A stretch of 64,000 nucleotides of DNA from Kineosporia mesophila. Lineage in GTDB: Bacteria; Actinomycetota; Actinomycetes; Actinomycetales; Kineosporiaceae. The position numbers and the translations under genes are program-made. Every line of letters begins with the position of its first letter. Position 1 is the first letter of the stretch. Shown here in pieces: positions 1-8,427 of the stretch. The DNA is taken from the NCBI RefSeq assembly GCF_021129235.1, contig NZ_JAJOMA010000003.1, positions 186,001 to 250,000 of the forward strand. Reading direction: 5' to 3'. Below the pieces are notes generated by a model. The model did no database searches, was not told the origin of the DNA, and saw only the letters and a program-made list of their open reading frames with translations.

Positions 1-79
1 CACCCTCGAGCCCTTCGACGCGACCGCCGAGCAGCTCCTCACCCAGGTCAGATCCCTGCTCGCCGCCCCCCACGCCTGA
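1..79 (+). CDS. C-terminal end of an unidentified protein (partial)
   Basis: An open frame enters from the left edge and stops with TGA at 77-79, giving about 25 residues (ending SLLAAPHA). Codon use is strongly G/C in third position, as in the neighbouring genes, which is the main reason to call it coding. Too little is present to recognise a family. It converges on the tex gene, whose stop is at 169. Confidence 0.45.
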   Translation, partial: TLEPFDATAEQLLTQVRSLLAAPHA

Positions 80-101
80 TCCGGCGATCCCCGACCGGCC
101 A

Positions 102-118
102 CGGGTGGGCCTCACCCG
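102..118. terminator. Possible short hairpin between convergent genes
   Basis: CGGGTG at 102-107 pairs with CACCCG at 113-118 around a 5-nt loop. It lies between two convergent stop codons (79 and 169). There is no U-tract, so this is a weak call. Confidence 0.3.
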
Positions 119-168
119 GCTGTCCGCGCGAAACCCACCCGCCGGCGGTAATTCTCCGTTCCCGGAAC

Positions 169-2673
169 CTACTTGTTCAGCAGCCCGGCGCGACGCAGCG
201 CATCCGCCAGCGCGGTGTCCGGTACCGCAGCGCCACTGCGCCCACCGCCCTGACCACCACGTCCACTGTTCTGGCCACCCTGACCACCCTGGCCGCCCTG
301 GCCGCCACGGTTGCCCTGGCCCCCCTGACCACCGCGTCCACCTGCACCGCCCTGGCCACCACGACCCTGGCCACCCTGGCCGCCGCCCTGGCCCTGACCA
401 CCCCGCCCCTGACCGCCACCGGGCCGCTGTCCCCGGTCGCCGCCACCGTTACCGCCGCCCCGGGAACCCCGGCCACCACCGGCGGGCGCACCGATCTCGT
501 CGTCGAGCCGCAGGCTGAGGGAGATGCGCTTGCGGTCGACATCCACCTCCATGACCTTCACCTTGACCACGTCTCCGGGTTTGACGACCTCGCGCGGGTC
601 GGACACGAACTTGTTCGACATGGCGCTGACGTGGACGAGGCCGTCCTGGTGCACGCCGACATCGACAAAGGCGCCGAACGCGGCGACGTTCGTGACGACA
701 CCTTCGAGCACCATGGCCGGCCGCAGGTCGGTGACGGTGTTGACCCCGTCGGCGAAGACCGCGGCCTTGAACGCCGGTCGCGGGTCCCGGCCGGGCTTGT
801 CCAGCTCGGCCAGGATGTCCTCGACGGTGGGCAGACCGAACGTGTCGTCGGCGAACTCGTTCGGCTTCAGCGAGCGGATGAGCGCCGTGTTGCCGATCAG
901 CTTCGGCAGGTCGACCTCGGCCCTGGTCAGGATGCGCCGCACCAGCGGGTAGGCCTCGGGGTGCACACCGGAGGCGTCGAGCGGGTCGTCGCCGCCCTGG
1001 ATGCGCAGGAAGCCCGCCGACTGCTCGAAGGCCTTGGCCCCCAGCAGCGGCACGTTGCGTAGCGACTTGCGGCTCGTGAAGGGGCCGTTCGCGTCGCGGT
1101 GGGACACGATGTTCGCGGCCAGGGTCTCGCCGATGCCGGAGACCTGACGCAGCAGCGGGGCCGAGGCGGTGTTCACGTCGACGCCGACCGCGTTCACGCA
1201 GAACTCCACCACGCCGTCGAGCGAGCGGGCGAGCGACGACTCGGGCAGATCGTGCTGGTACTGGCCGACGCCGATGGACTTCGGGTCGATCTTCACCAGC
1301 TCGGCCAGCGGGTCCTGCAGGCGGCGGGCGATCGAGACCGCGCCGCGGATACTGACGTCGAGATCGGGCAGCTCGGCCGAGGCGTAGGCAGAGGCCGAGT
1401 AGACCGAGGCGCCGGCCTCGGAGACCACGACCTTGGTCATGTTCAGGTCGGCCGCCCGGGCGATGAGCTCGGCGGCCAGCTTGTCGGTCTCCCGGGAGGC
1501 CGTGCCGTTGCCGATCGCGATCAGGTCGACGTGGTGCGTGCGGGCGAGCTTCTCGAGCTCGTCGAGCGACTCGGCCCAGCGGCGGCGCGGCTCGTGCGGG
1601 TAGATCGTGCTGTGGGCGACGACCTTGCCGGTGCCGTCGACGATCGCGACCTTGACGCCGGTGCGGATGCCCGGGTCGAGGCCCATCGTGGCGCGGTTGC
1701 CGGCCGGGGCCGCGAGCAGCAGGTCGCGCAGGTTGGCGGCGAAGACGCGGATGGCCTCCTCCTCGGCGGCCGTGCGCAGCTGCGAGCGCACGTCGAGGCC
1801 GAGGTGCACGGAGATCCGGGTGCGCCAGGCCCAGCGCACGGCGTCGGTGAGGAACTTGTCGCCGGGGCGGCCCTGGTTGGACACGTCGAACCGGTGCGCG
1901 ATGAACCGCTCGGAGGCGCCGAACTCACCGGGGGCGGGCGGGGCCTCGTCGTCGGCCTCGAAGGTGAGGTCGAGGATCTCCTCCTTCTCACCGCGGAACA
2001 TCGCCAGCACCCGGTGGGAGGGCAGCTTGGTGTAGGCCTCGGTGAGGGCGAAGTAGTCGGAGTACTTGGCGCCCGCCGCCTCCTTGCCCTCGCGCACGCC
2101 GGCGGCCAGCCGGCCCTTGCTCCACATCCGCTCGCGCAGGGTGCCGATCAGGTCGGCGTCCTCGCTGAAGGTCTCGACCAGGATCGAGCGCGCGCCCTCG
2201 AGCGCGGCGACGGCGTCGGCCACGCCCTTCTCGGCGTCGACGTACTGCCCGGCCACGACCCGTGGGTCCTGCGTGGGGTCGGCGAGCAGCCCGGTGGCCA
2301 GCGGCTCCAGCCCGGCCTCGCGGGCGATCTGGGCCTTGGTGCGGCGCTTGGTCTTGTACGGCATGTAGATGTCTTCGAGGCGGGACTTGGTCTCCGCCTC
2401 GCGCACCTGGGCCTCGAGCTCGGGGGTCAGCTTCCCCTGGGACCCGATGGACTCCAGGATCGCCTCACGCCGCTTCTCCAGCTCGCGCAGGTACGCCAGG
2501 CGCTCCTGCAGCGTGCGCAACTGCGCGTCGTCGAGGGTGCCGGTGACCTCTTTCCGGTACCGGGCGACGAACGGCACGGTCGCGCCGTCGTCAAGGAGTC
2601 CGATCGCGGCGACCACCTGCCACAGCTGCACCTGCAGCTCGTCGGCGATGCGCTGTTCGACGGAAACTGTCAC
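169..2673 (-). CDS. tex: Tex family RNA-binding protein with Gly/Arg/Gln-rich tail
   Basis: This is a Tex-type transcription accessory protein of 834 residues (cytoplasmic, nucleic-acid binding). Seen in order: an N-terminal helical region with the Tex hallmark VPFVARYRKE, a YqgF/RNase H-like segment (near GLDPGIRTGVK), a helix-hairpin-helix region (VSGIGETLAANI), and an S1 domain near residues 650-720 (VVTNVAAFGAFVDVG). Residues 728-816 are a low-complexity Gly-rich stretch with repeated RGGQ and GGQ units, followed by an ordinary-looking end, ALRRAGLLNK. The GTG start at 2673 is preferred over an upstream in-frame start at 2850 because it has an AGAGGTGG ribosome site and begins where Tex homology begins. 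The tail makes the protein longer than the roughly 770 residues usual for bacterial Tex. Tex proteins are linked to transcription and RNA turnover, but their exact role is unsettled. Confidence 0.93.
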   Translation of the reverse strand: MTVSVEQRIADELQVQLWQVVAAIGLLDDGATVPFVARYRKEVTGTLDDAQLRTLQERLAYLRELEKRREAILESIGSQGKLTPELEAQVREAETKSRLEDIYMPYKTKRRTKAQIAREAGLEPLATGLLADPTQDPRVVAGQYVDAEKGVADAVAALEGARSILVETFSEDADLIGTLRERMWSKGRLAAGVREGKEAAGAKYSDYFALTEAYTKLPSHRVLAMFRGEKEEILDLTFEADDEAPPAPGEFGASERFIAHRFDVSNQGRPGDKFLTDAVRWAWRTRISVHLGLDVRSQLRTAAEEEAIRVFAANLRDLLLAAPAGNRATMGLDPGIRTGVKVAIVDGTGKVVAHSTIYPHEPRRRWAESLDELEKLARTHHVDLIAIGNGTASRETDKLAAELIARAADLNMTKVVVSEAGASVYSASAYASAELPDLDVSIRGAVSIARRLQDPLAELVKIDPKSIGVGQYQHDLPESSLARSLDGVVEFCVNAVGVDVNTASAPLLRQVSGIGETLAANIVSHRDANGPFTSRKSLRNVPLLGAKAFEQSAGFLRIQGGDDPLDASGVHPEAYPLVRRILTRAEVDLPKLIGNTALIRSLKPNEFADDTFGLPTVEDILAELDKPGRDPRPAFKAAVFADGVNTVTDLRPAMVLEGVVTNVAAFGAFVDVGVHQDGLVHVSAMSNKFVSDPREVVKPGDVVKVKVMEVDVDRKRISLSLRLDDEIGAPAGGGRGSRGGGNGGGDRGQRPGGGQGRGGQGQGGGQGGQGRGGQGGAGGRGGQGGQGNRGGQGGQGGQGGQNSGRGGQGGGRSGAAVPDTALADALRRAGLLNK
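226..492 (-). repeat. Low-complexity Gly-rich repeat inside tex
   Basis: On the coding (minus) strand this is a run of GGC/GGT, CAG and CGG codons encoding imperfect RGGQ, GGQGG and GQG units over about 89 residues. On the plus strand it appears as tandem CCACCCTGGCC-like units. It is in frame with tex and resembles an RGG-type RNA-binding tail. Copy number could vary by slippage. Confidence 0.8.
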
Positions 2674-2910
2674 GTTCTTCCACCTCTTGCCCGGTGCTCC
2701 TGAAGGACGATCACAGACTCTATGGGGTACCACCGACAGGTTGCGGTCCCGACAGCCGACGGGGAGCCCCCCGAGAGAGCACTCCCGGCCCATCCCCTCC
2801 CATATCCGCAGCAAGCGGGCCTGCGGACCGGTGCGGGTGGCGGGCGTCACCCGGTCGGCAGATATCCGGAGGGGAATACCGGCAGCCCTCCTCTACGCTG
2901 CACTCCCCGG

Positions 2911-2931
2911 TTAGTTGCCGTCCGCAACGAA
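2911..2931. promoter_or_regulatory. MarR-type operator upstream of the MFS gene
   Basis: GTTGC (2914-2918) and GCAAC (2924-2928) form an inverted repeat with a 5-nt spacer inside TTAGTTGC...GCAACGAACT, close to the TAGTTGC-N5-GCAACTA operators of many MarR-family regulators. A TACGCT box (2894-2899) just upstream could be a -10. The 344 bp between the tex and MFS starts (2674-3017) hold nothing else I recognise. No MarR gene is adjacent, so the repressor is unknown. Confidence 0.45.
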
Positions 2932-3017
2932 CTGCCATCGTCCCCGGGTACATCCCCACGTCAGCGACGACGTGTGCGCTTCACACCCTCAGCAAGAGAA
3001 GGCGGAGTACAAGCTTC

Positions 3018-4526
3018 ATGGTCGCGGTCGACTCGTCGAGTCCCACATCCAAGTCCGAGAACGGGCAGCCGCAGACGGGCCTCCTGGTCGTCGGCCTGGC
3101 CACGGCGGTGATGACGCTGTCGCTGCTGCAGACCCTCGTCGTCCCCGTTCTTTCCCGTATCGCCGAACAGCTCGACGCCGACCTCACCGCCGTCGCCTGG
3201 GTCCTCACCGCCAACCTGCTGGCCGCCGCCGTCGCCACCCCGGTCCTCGGGCGCATGGGCGACGTGTACGGCCGCCGCCCGGTGATGCTCGGCATCCTGG
3301 TCACCGTGCTGATCGGCATCCTGCTGGCGCTGTTCACCAGCTCGCTGCCCATCCTGATCCTGGCCCGCGTGCTCCAGGGCACCTCGTACGGCCTGTTCCC
3401 GCTCTCCATGGGCGTGCTGCGCGAAGAGGTCCCCCCGCACCAGCTCACCTCGTCGATGGCTCTGGTCAGCGCCACCCTCGGCGTCGGCGGCGTGGTCGGC
3501 CTGCTGGCCACCGGCCTGCTCACGCAGGGCGACGCCAGCTACCACCGCCCGTTCTGGTTCGGCCTCGCCGTCACCCTGATCGCCCTGGTCATCGGCTTCT
3601 TCACGCTCCCCCGACGCGCCCCCGACGGCCACCACACCTCGGTCGACTGGATCGGCGGCTTCATCCTCGGCGGCGGCCTGGTGCTGCTGCTCCTGCCGAT
3701 CTCGCAGGGTGAGCGCTGGGGCTGGGGCTCGCCCCTGACCATCGGCCTGTTCGTCGCCGCCGTCGTGGTGCTCGGCGGATGGCTCGTCGTCGAGGGCCGC
3801 ATCGCCCAGCCGCTCGCCAGCCCGAAGCTCCTGGCCAACCGGGGCGTCGCGATGACCAACCTGGCCGGCCTGCTCGTCGGTTTCGGCCTGTTCGGCGCGT
3901 TCCTCGGCATCACCGACTTCGTCGAGACGCCCAGCCAGGTCACCGGCTACGGCTTCGGTGCCAGCGTGCTGCGCGCCAGCGCCCTGTACCTGCTGCCCGG
4001 TGGTGTCGCCGGCGTCATCGCGGCCCCGTTCATCGGCAAGTACGTGCACAAGGTCGGCGGCGGCCGGGCCCTGGCCACCGGCGCGATCTTCGGCCTGATC
4101 GGCTTCGCCGGCATGGCCCTGTTCCACGACCGCTCGTGGCACATGATCGTGTTCGGCATCTTCACCCAGCTCGCCGTCACCTTCGGCTTCGCCACCCTGC
4201 CCGCCCTGCTCGTGCAGAGCGTCTCCCCCGCCGAGACCGGTGTCGCCAACAGCGTGAACTCGATCATGCGGTCGGTCGGCAGCGCCGTGGCCAGCGCCCT
4301 CATCGTCAGCCTGCTCACGGCCATGGCCGACGACAGGACCGGGCTCCCCTCCGAGGGCGCCTACGTGGTCATCTTCACCATGGGGGCCGTCGCCTTCGCG
4401 ATCGTCGCGCTGATCGGCCTGTTCGGCGTGCGCGGCCACCGCCCGGTGCCCGCGCAGGAAGAGCGCGAGGAGGCCGCCGTCAGTATGGCCGGCGAGTTCT
4501 CCCCGGTGTCGGGCCTGTCGTCCTGA
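3018..4526 (+). CDS. MFS drug/metabolite exporter, 14-helix (DHA2-like)
   Basis: A major facilitator superfamily membrane transporter of 502 residues, probably a proton-driven exporter. Fourteen hydrophobic segments can be counted, from about residue 21 to 480, which suggests the DHA2 (14-helix) drug:H+ antiporter group. The loop 2-3 motif GRMGDVYGRRP is the MFS motif A. ATG at 3018 is chosen because the preceding residues in the open frame are not conserved-looking and a GGCGGAG site lies 10 nt upstream. The substrate cannot be told from sequence. It stands alone, divergent from tex, with a MarR-type operator upstream and a strong terminator downstream. Confidence 0.85.
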   Translation: MVAVDSSSPTSKSENGQPQTGLLVVGLATAVMTLSLLQTLVVPVLSRIAEQLDADLTAVAWVLTANLLAAAVATPVLGRMGDVYGRRPVMLGILVTVLIGILLALFTSSLPILILARVLQGTSYGLFPLSMGVLREEVPPHQLTSSMALVSATLGVGGVVGLLATGLLTQGDASYHRPFWFGLAVTLIALVIGFFTLPRRAPDGHHTSVDWIGGFILGGGLVLLLLPISQGERWGWGSPLTIGLFVAAVVVLGGWLVVEGRIAQPLASPKLLANRGVAMTNLAGLLVGFGLFGAFLGITDFVETPSQVTGYGFGASVLRASALYLLPGGVAGVIAAPFIGKYVHKVGGGRALATGAIFGLIGFAGMALFHDRSWHMIVFGIFTQLAVTFGFATLPALLVQSVSPAETGVANSVNSIMRSVGSAVASALIVSLLTAMADDRTGLPSEGAYVVIFTMGAVAFAIVALIGLFGVRGHRPVPAQEEREEAAVSMAGEFSPVSGLSS

Positions 4527-4539
4527 TCCTCCACCAGCC

Positions 4540-4581
4540 AGGTGCGGTCCGGGTTCGTTCCCGGGCCGCACCTTTGTTTTT
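4540..4581 (+). terminator. Intrinsic terminator after the MFS gene
   Basis: The arms 4540-4553 and 4560-4573 (AGGTGCGG.. / ..CCGCACCT) pair with one mismatch around a 6-nt loop, followed by TTTGTTTTT (4573-4581). This is the only classical hairpin plus U-tract terminator noticed in the window. Confidence 0.85.
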
Positions 4582-4674
4582 GCCTGCTTGCGGACGCCGT
4601 CCCGCCCCCGGTTCCGGAGATCAGTTCGCGTCGCACTCGGCTTCCGCCCAGTGCGCAGACCCACCGTGCACCCT

Positions 4675-4707
4675 TTGACGGAAGTATAATTCCGTGAACT
4701 ATACTTC
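4675..4707 (+). promoter_or_regulatory. Promoter with overlapping inverted repeats before the ATPase operon
   Basis: TTGACG (4675-4680) and TATACT (4700-4705) look like -35 and -10 boxes with a 19-nt spacer (ACTATA at 4698 would give 17). Two inverted repeats overlap the spacer: ACGGAA (4678-4683)/TTCCGT (4690-4695), and GAAGTATA (4681-4688)/TATACTTC (4700-4707), so the -10 lies in a repeat arm. The patch is much more A/T-rich than its surroundings and looks like a repressible promoter. Confidence 0.6.
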
Positions 4708-4737
4708 TGTGACTTGGACCACCTGGGAGGTCGTGCC

Positions 4738-6207
4738 GTGGAAAAGGCCCCACACATCTTCGGCAGGTCCCGCGAATGGGACGGCCTGGCCGCCTTCGCC
4801 GGCACCCCCCTGGCAGCGACCCAGGGTGGCGCCTCCCTGGGAATCGTCAGCGGTCGGCGTCGGCAGGGAAAGAGCTTCCTGCTTCAGGCCATGGCCGAGG
4901 CGGTCGGGGGGCTGTACTTCGCGGCCACCGAGGCTACCGAGGCCGAGTCGCTCCGCCTCTTCGCCGAAGCCCTCGCCCGCCACACCGGGCAGTTCACCGG
5001 CGCGCTCTTCCGGGACTGGAACGACGCGATCGCGCACCTGTTCCGTAGCCCGTGGAACGGGCCGACCTTCGTCGCCATCGACGAATTCCCGTTCCTCTCC
5101 AAGGCGTCGCCGGCCCTGCCGTCCATCATCCAGCGCGAGCTCGGCCCGGGCGGCAGCGGCCGCACCAGCCCGGTCCGCCTGGTGCTGTGCGGGTCGGCGA
5201 TGTCGGTCATGGGAAGTCTCCTGGCCGGTCAGGCGCCGCTGCGCGGGCGGGCCGGTCTCGAGCTCGTGGTTCAGCCGTTCCGGTATCGGGAGGCAGCCCG
5301 GTTCTGGGGTATCACCGACCCCCGGCTCGCGGTGCTCGTACACGCGGTCGTCGGCGGCACCCCCGCCTACCGTTATGAATTCACCCGGGGAGACGCGCCT
5401 TCGAGCATCGAGGACTTCGACTCGTGGGTGGTACGTAACGCCCTGAACCCGCAGACGCCCCTGTTCCGGGAGGCGCGGTACCTCCTTGCCGAGGAGTCCG
5501 CCATTCGCGACCCCGCGCTGTACCACTCGGTGCTGGCGGCCCTTGCCGCCGGGAACACCACGAACGGGAGGATCGCGAATTTCATCGGGCGCCGGTCCGA
5601 CCAGATCTCCCACCCTCTCAACGTTCTCGAGAACTGCGCCCTGATCACCCGGGAACCGGACATGTTCCGGCCCGGCCGGTCGCACTACCGGATCGTGGAA
5701 CCCCTGATCACGTTCTACGAGGCGATCATGCGGCAGCGCTGGGCCGAACTGGAGATCCACCGGGCCCAGCCGGTCTGGGCCAGCACCCGGCAGACCTTTC
5801 TCACCCAGGTCGTGGGACCGCACCTGGAGTCCCTGTGCCGGTCGTTCGCACTCGACGAGGGCGCCGACCTCTTCGGCGAGCAACCCTCCGAGGTCGGCTC
5901 CGGTGTCATCAATGACCCGGCGAACCGGACCCAGATCGAGATCGATGTGGTTGCGTTCTCGGCCCAGCAGTCGAACGGCCCCCGGAACGTCGTCTCCCTG
6001 GGCGAGGTCAAGTGGGGCGAAGTCATCGGGGTCGACCATCTCAGACGCCTGAAAAAAGCACGGGACCTGCTGCAGGCCAAGAGCTACCACACCGAGAACA
6101 CCGTTCTCGCCCTGTACGGTGGCGCCGGGTTCACCGACGAACTCACCGCCCTCGCCACCAAGGACGACCAGGTTCTGCTCGTCGACCTCGAGCGCCTGTA
6201 CTCCTGA
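4738..6207 (+). CDS. AAA ATPase with C-terminal DUF234 nuclease-like domain
   Basis: A 489-residue P-loop ATPase of the archaeal-type ATPase/DUF234 family. Seen: Walker A GRRRQGKS (about residue 41), Walker B FVAIDEFPF (about 113), a winged-helix-like middle part (NGRIANFIGRRSDQIS), and a C-terminal segment with IEIDVVA followed by LGEVKWGE. The D...ExK pattern fits the PD-(D/E)xK nuclease fold proposed for DUF234. The GTG at 4738 has a GGGAGG ribosome site 7 nt upstream; the upstream TTG at 4714 does not. Family members are poorly characterised and often sit in mobile or defence contexts. It is the first gene of an apparent three-gene operon (20-nt gap to the next gene). Its biological role is unknown. 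Confidence 0.82.
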   Translation: MEKAPHIFGRSREWDGLAAFAGTPLAATQGGASLGIVSGRRRQGKSFLLQAMAEAVGGLYFAATEATEAESLRLFAEALARHTGQFTGALFRDWNDAIAHLFRSPWNGPTFVAIDEFPFLSKASPALPSIIQRELGPGGSGRTSPVRLVLCGSAMSVMGSLLAGQAPLRGRAGLELVVQPFRYREAARFWGITDPRLAVLVHAVVGGTPAYRYEFTRGDAPSSIEDFDSWVVRNALNPQTPLFREARYLLAEESAIRDPALYHSVLAALAAGNTTNGRIANFIGRRSDQISHPLNVLENCALITREPDMFRPGRSHYRIVEPLITFYEAIMRQRWAELEIHRAQPVWASTRQTFLTQVVGPHLESLCRSFALDEGADLFGEQPSEVGSGVINDPANRTQIEIDVVAFSAQQSNGPRNVVSLGEVKWGEVIGVDHLRRLKKARDLLQAKSYHTENTVLALYGGAGFTDELTALATKDDQVLLVDLERLYS

Positions 6208-6227
6208 GGAAAAGAACGGACGACGTC

Positions 6228-7583
6228 ATGAGCACTCCGGTGGACCCCCGGTTCCTCCAGTCCCTGCGCACCGCGCATCCCCTGTTGACGGTGGCCGAAC
6301 CGGTCTGCGCCATCGAGGATTCGCGGCTCGTCGTCCGGTTCCGGTTCACCGTGGGGCAACACACCTTCGAACCCTCGATCACGCTGAGCGGTCTGGAGGC
6401 GCACGAGCTGGCCCGGGCCAACGACGCTCCGGCCCGCGAACTCCTCCGGGCCCTCGCCGTGGTCGAGGCCTTCTCCTACTGGAAGGCGTTCTGCAGCCCG
6501 GAACTGGTCATCCCCGGCACCGACGACCAGCTCGGCTGGTGGAACGGCTTCTGGGCCCCGGCCATGGGGGAATTCTTCTACCGCAACGACATCGACTTCA
6601 CACAGCCCGGCTTCCTCGAACTGAGGGCCACCGGAGGTCCCGCCCCGGCCGGCGGAACCGCTCCCGAAGGGCCCGCCCTGGTCATGTTCTCCGGCGGCAA
6701 GGACTCGCTCGCCCTGACGCTCACCACCCGGAAAGCCCTGCCCATCGACGTCTTTCTCTACAACCCGACCCCGAACCAGATCGCGCTCACGCAGTCGCTG
6801 GAGCCCGGCCGGGTGATCACCCTCGAGCGGCAGATCCGGCCCGAGCTGCTGCGGCTGAACGACGAAGGGCGTCCCAACGGGCACACGCCGTACTCGGCCT
6901 ACCTGGCGTTCGCCGCGATGCTGGCCGGCTACCTGCGCGGCAACCGCCTGGTGCTGGCCGGCAACTCGCGCAGCGACGACGAGCCGAACATCAGCGCCTA
7001 CCGCGGCCGTCCCATCAATCATCAGTGGACGAAGACGTACGAGTTCGAGGCGAACCTCGCCGACTACCGGCACCGCTGGGTGCCGGCGGCTCCCCCGTAC
7101 GCCAGCCCGCTGCGTCCCTTGTTCGAACTCCAGATCATCTCCCTGCTGGCCGACGACGTCGACGCCTACCTGCGCACCGCGAGCTGCAACCAGACCAGGA
7201 GCACGGGCTGGTGCCGGGCCTGCGCCAAGTGTGCCTGGGTCTTCCTGGCCACCTCGGTGCTGTTCGGGCACGACCTGGCGGTCACCAAACTCGGCGGTGA
7301 CCTGCTCGAAGACCGTTCGCTGGCCGGGCTCTACGAGCGGATGGCCGGTCTGCACGGCACCAAACCGTTCGAGTGCACCGGCAGTGAGGACGAAGTGAGG
7401 GCCTCCCTGCGGTCGGTGCTGGAACGTGACGCCCCGGTTCCGGCGGCCCTGCTGCTCATGGCCGAGGACACCCGGCTCCAGCAGGCACCCACCCTGGGCG
7501 AGGTGCTGGCCGACTGGGGCGCCGACGACCTGGTGCCGGAGGCGATCCGGCCCCACGTCGAGAAGGCTCGCGGCCAGGGATAA
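6228..7583 (+). CDS. PP-loop ATPase, MurL-like (possible UDP-MurNAc-L-Ala-L-Glu epimerase)
   Basis: This 451-residue protein has a PP-loop nucleotide-binding motif SGGKDS (residues 155-160), a GNSRSDDEPN...INHQW block (about 245-267) and a cysteine cluster C320, C329, C332, C335 within GWCRACAKCAW. Together with its length this resembles the MurL family as I recall it. MurL activates the glutamate carboxylate with ATP (releasing AMP and PPi) and epimerises L-Glu to D-Glu in the peptidoglycan precursor. No murD2 partner is nearby, so another adenylating or thiolating PP-loop enzyme is possible. The PP-loop fold is firm; the MurL reading is moderate. It sits between the DUF234 ATPase (20-nt gap) and a BKACE gene (25-nt gap). 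Confidence 0.6.
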   Translation: MSTPVDPRFLQSLRTAHPLLTVAEPVCAIEDSRLVVRFRFTVGQHTFEPSITLSGLEAHELARANDAPARELLRALAVVEAFSYWKAFCSPELVIPGTDDQLGWWNGFWAPAMGEFFYRNDIDFTQPGFLELRATGGPAPAGGTAPEGPALVMFSGGKDSLALTLTTRKALPIDVFLYNPTPNQIALTQSLEPGRVITLERQIRPELLRLNDEGRPNGHTPYSAYLAFAAMLAGYLRGNRLVLAGNSRSDDEPNISAYRGRPINHQWTKTYEFEANLADYRHRWVPAAPPYASPLRPLFELQIISLLADDVDAYLRTASCNQTRSTGWCRACAKCAWVFLATSVLFGHDLAVTKLGGDLLEDRSLAGLYERMAGLHGTKPFECTGSEDEVRASLRSVLERDAPVPAALLLMAEDTRLQQAPTLGEVLADWGADDLVPEAIRPHVEKARGQG

Positions 7584-7608
7584 ATCCAGGAAACCGAGGG
7601 AGAGTCCG

Positions 7609-8334
7609 GTGCTGAAGGCGTGTCTCAACGGGTCCCGCACCCGGTCGGAACATCCTGGTCTGCCGGTCACGCCGGACCAGCTCGCCGCGGCCGCGCGCGA
7701 AGCGGTGGAGGCCGGGGCCGACGCCCTGCATCTGCACCCGCGAGGGAGAGATGCGGCCGAGTCACTGCGGGCGGCCGACGTGGCGGCGGCCGTCAGCGCC
7801 GTGCGTCAGGCGTGCCCGGGAATCCCGGTGGGTGTGTCCACCGGGCTGTGGATCACCGCTCGCGACGTGTCCGCACGGCGTGATCTGGTCGAGGGCTGGT
7901 CGGCGCTACGAGCTTTCGAGCGGCCTGACTTCGCCTCGGTGAACCTCTCCGAACCTGGCCGGCTCGAGCTCGCGGCGACCCTGCACACGATCGGCATCGG
8001 GGTCGAGGCCGGGGTCTGGAGCAACCGCGACGCCCAGCTCCTCGCGTCCGCCCGCCCCGCCGGCATCATCCGGGTACTCGTCGAGATCATCGATGTGCCA
8101 CCGGAGAACGCGGTGGCCGAGGCCGACGCCATTCTCCGCGAGTTCGGCGATCCGGGTGTGCCGGTCCTGTTGCACGGCGAGCAGGAGGCGTGCTGGCCGG
8201 TGCTGCGTCATGCCGTGGCCCTGGGCCTCGACACCCGGATCGGCCTGGAGGACACGCTGACCGGGCCGGACGGCGGGCCGGTCACCGGCAATGCGGACCT
8301 CACCCGCCGTGCCCGCGAGCTGATCAACACCTGA
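7609..8334 (+). CDS. BKACE (DUF849) family beta-keto acid cleavage enzyme, short form
   Basis: A 241-residue TIM-barrel protein of the BKACE/DUF849 family, whose members cleave beta-keto acids with acetyl-CoA using a bound divalent metal. Seen: HLHPR (41-45; the two histidines are the usual metal ligands), VNLSEPG in the middle and GLEDT near the C-terminus (the Glu is the usual third ligand). The family is normally about 270-310 residues, so this is a compact member, perhaps with a different substrate. GTG at 7609 is preceded by GAGGGAG at a 6-nt spacing. It closes the three-gene operon that starts at 4738. Confidence 0.75.
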   Translation: MLKACLNGSRTRSEHPGLPVTPDQLAAAAREAVEAGADALHLHPRGRDAAESLRAADVAAAVSAVRQACPGIPVGVSTGLWITARDVSARRDLVEGWSALRAFERPDFASVNLSEPGRLELAATLHTIGIGVEAGVWSNRDAQLLASARPAGIIRVLVEIIDVPPENAVAEADAILREFGDPGVPVLLHGEQEACWPVLRHAVALGLDTRIGLEDTLTGPDGGPVTGNADLTRRARELINT

Positions 8335-8427
8335 TCGGCGCCCCGACACCGGTGCCGAACCGCGTCAGGTCGTGCGGCCCACGGTGTTCCCACTGTGGCC
8401 GTTCTCCTCAGTTCGAGGGCGCCGGCC

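Noticed and set aside
1099-2703. Long plus-strand open frame (534 codons) opposite tex
   Set aside because: Antisense shadow of tex caused by high GC; the product is a Gly/Asp/Arg/Val-rich sequence with no domain, and the minus-strand frame has clear Tex motifs.
2961-4805. 614-codon minus-strand frame opposite the first MFS gene
   Set aside because: Glu/Gln/His/Asp-rich shadow; the plus strand encodes a clear membrane transporter.
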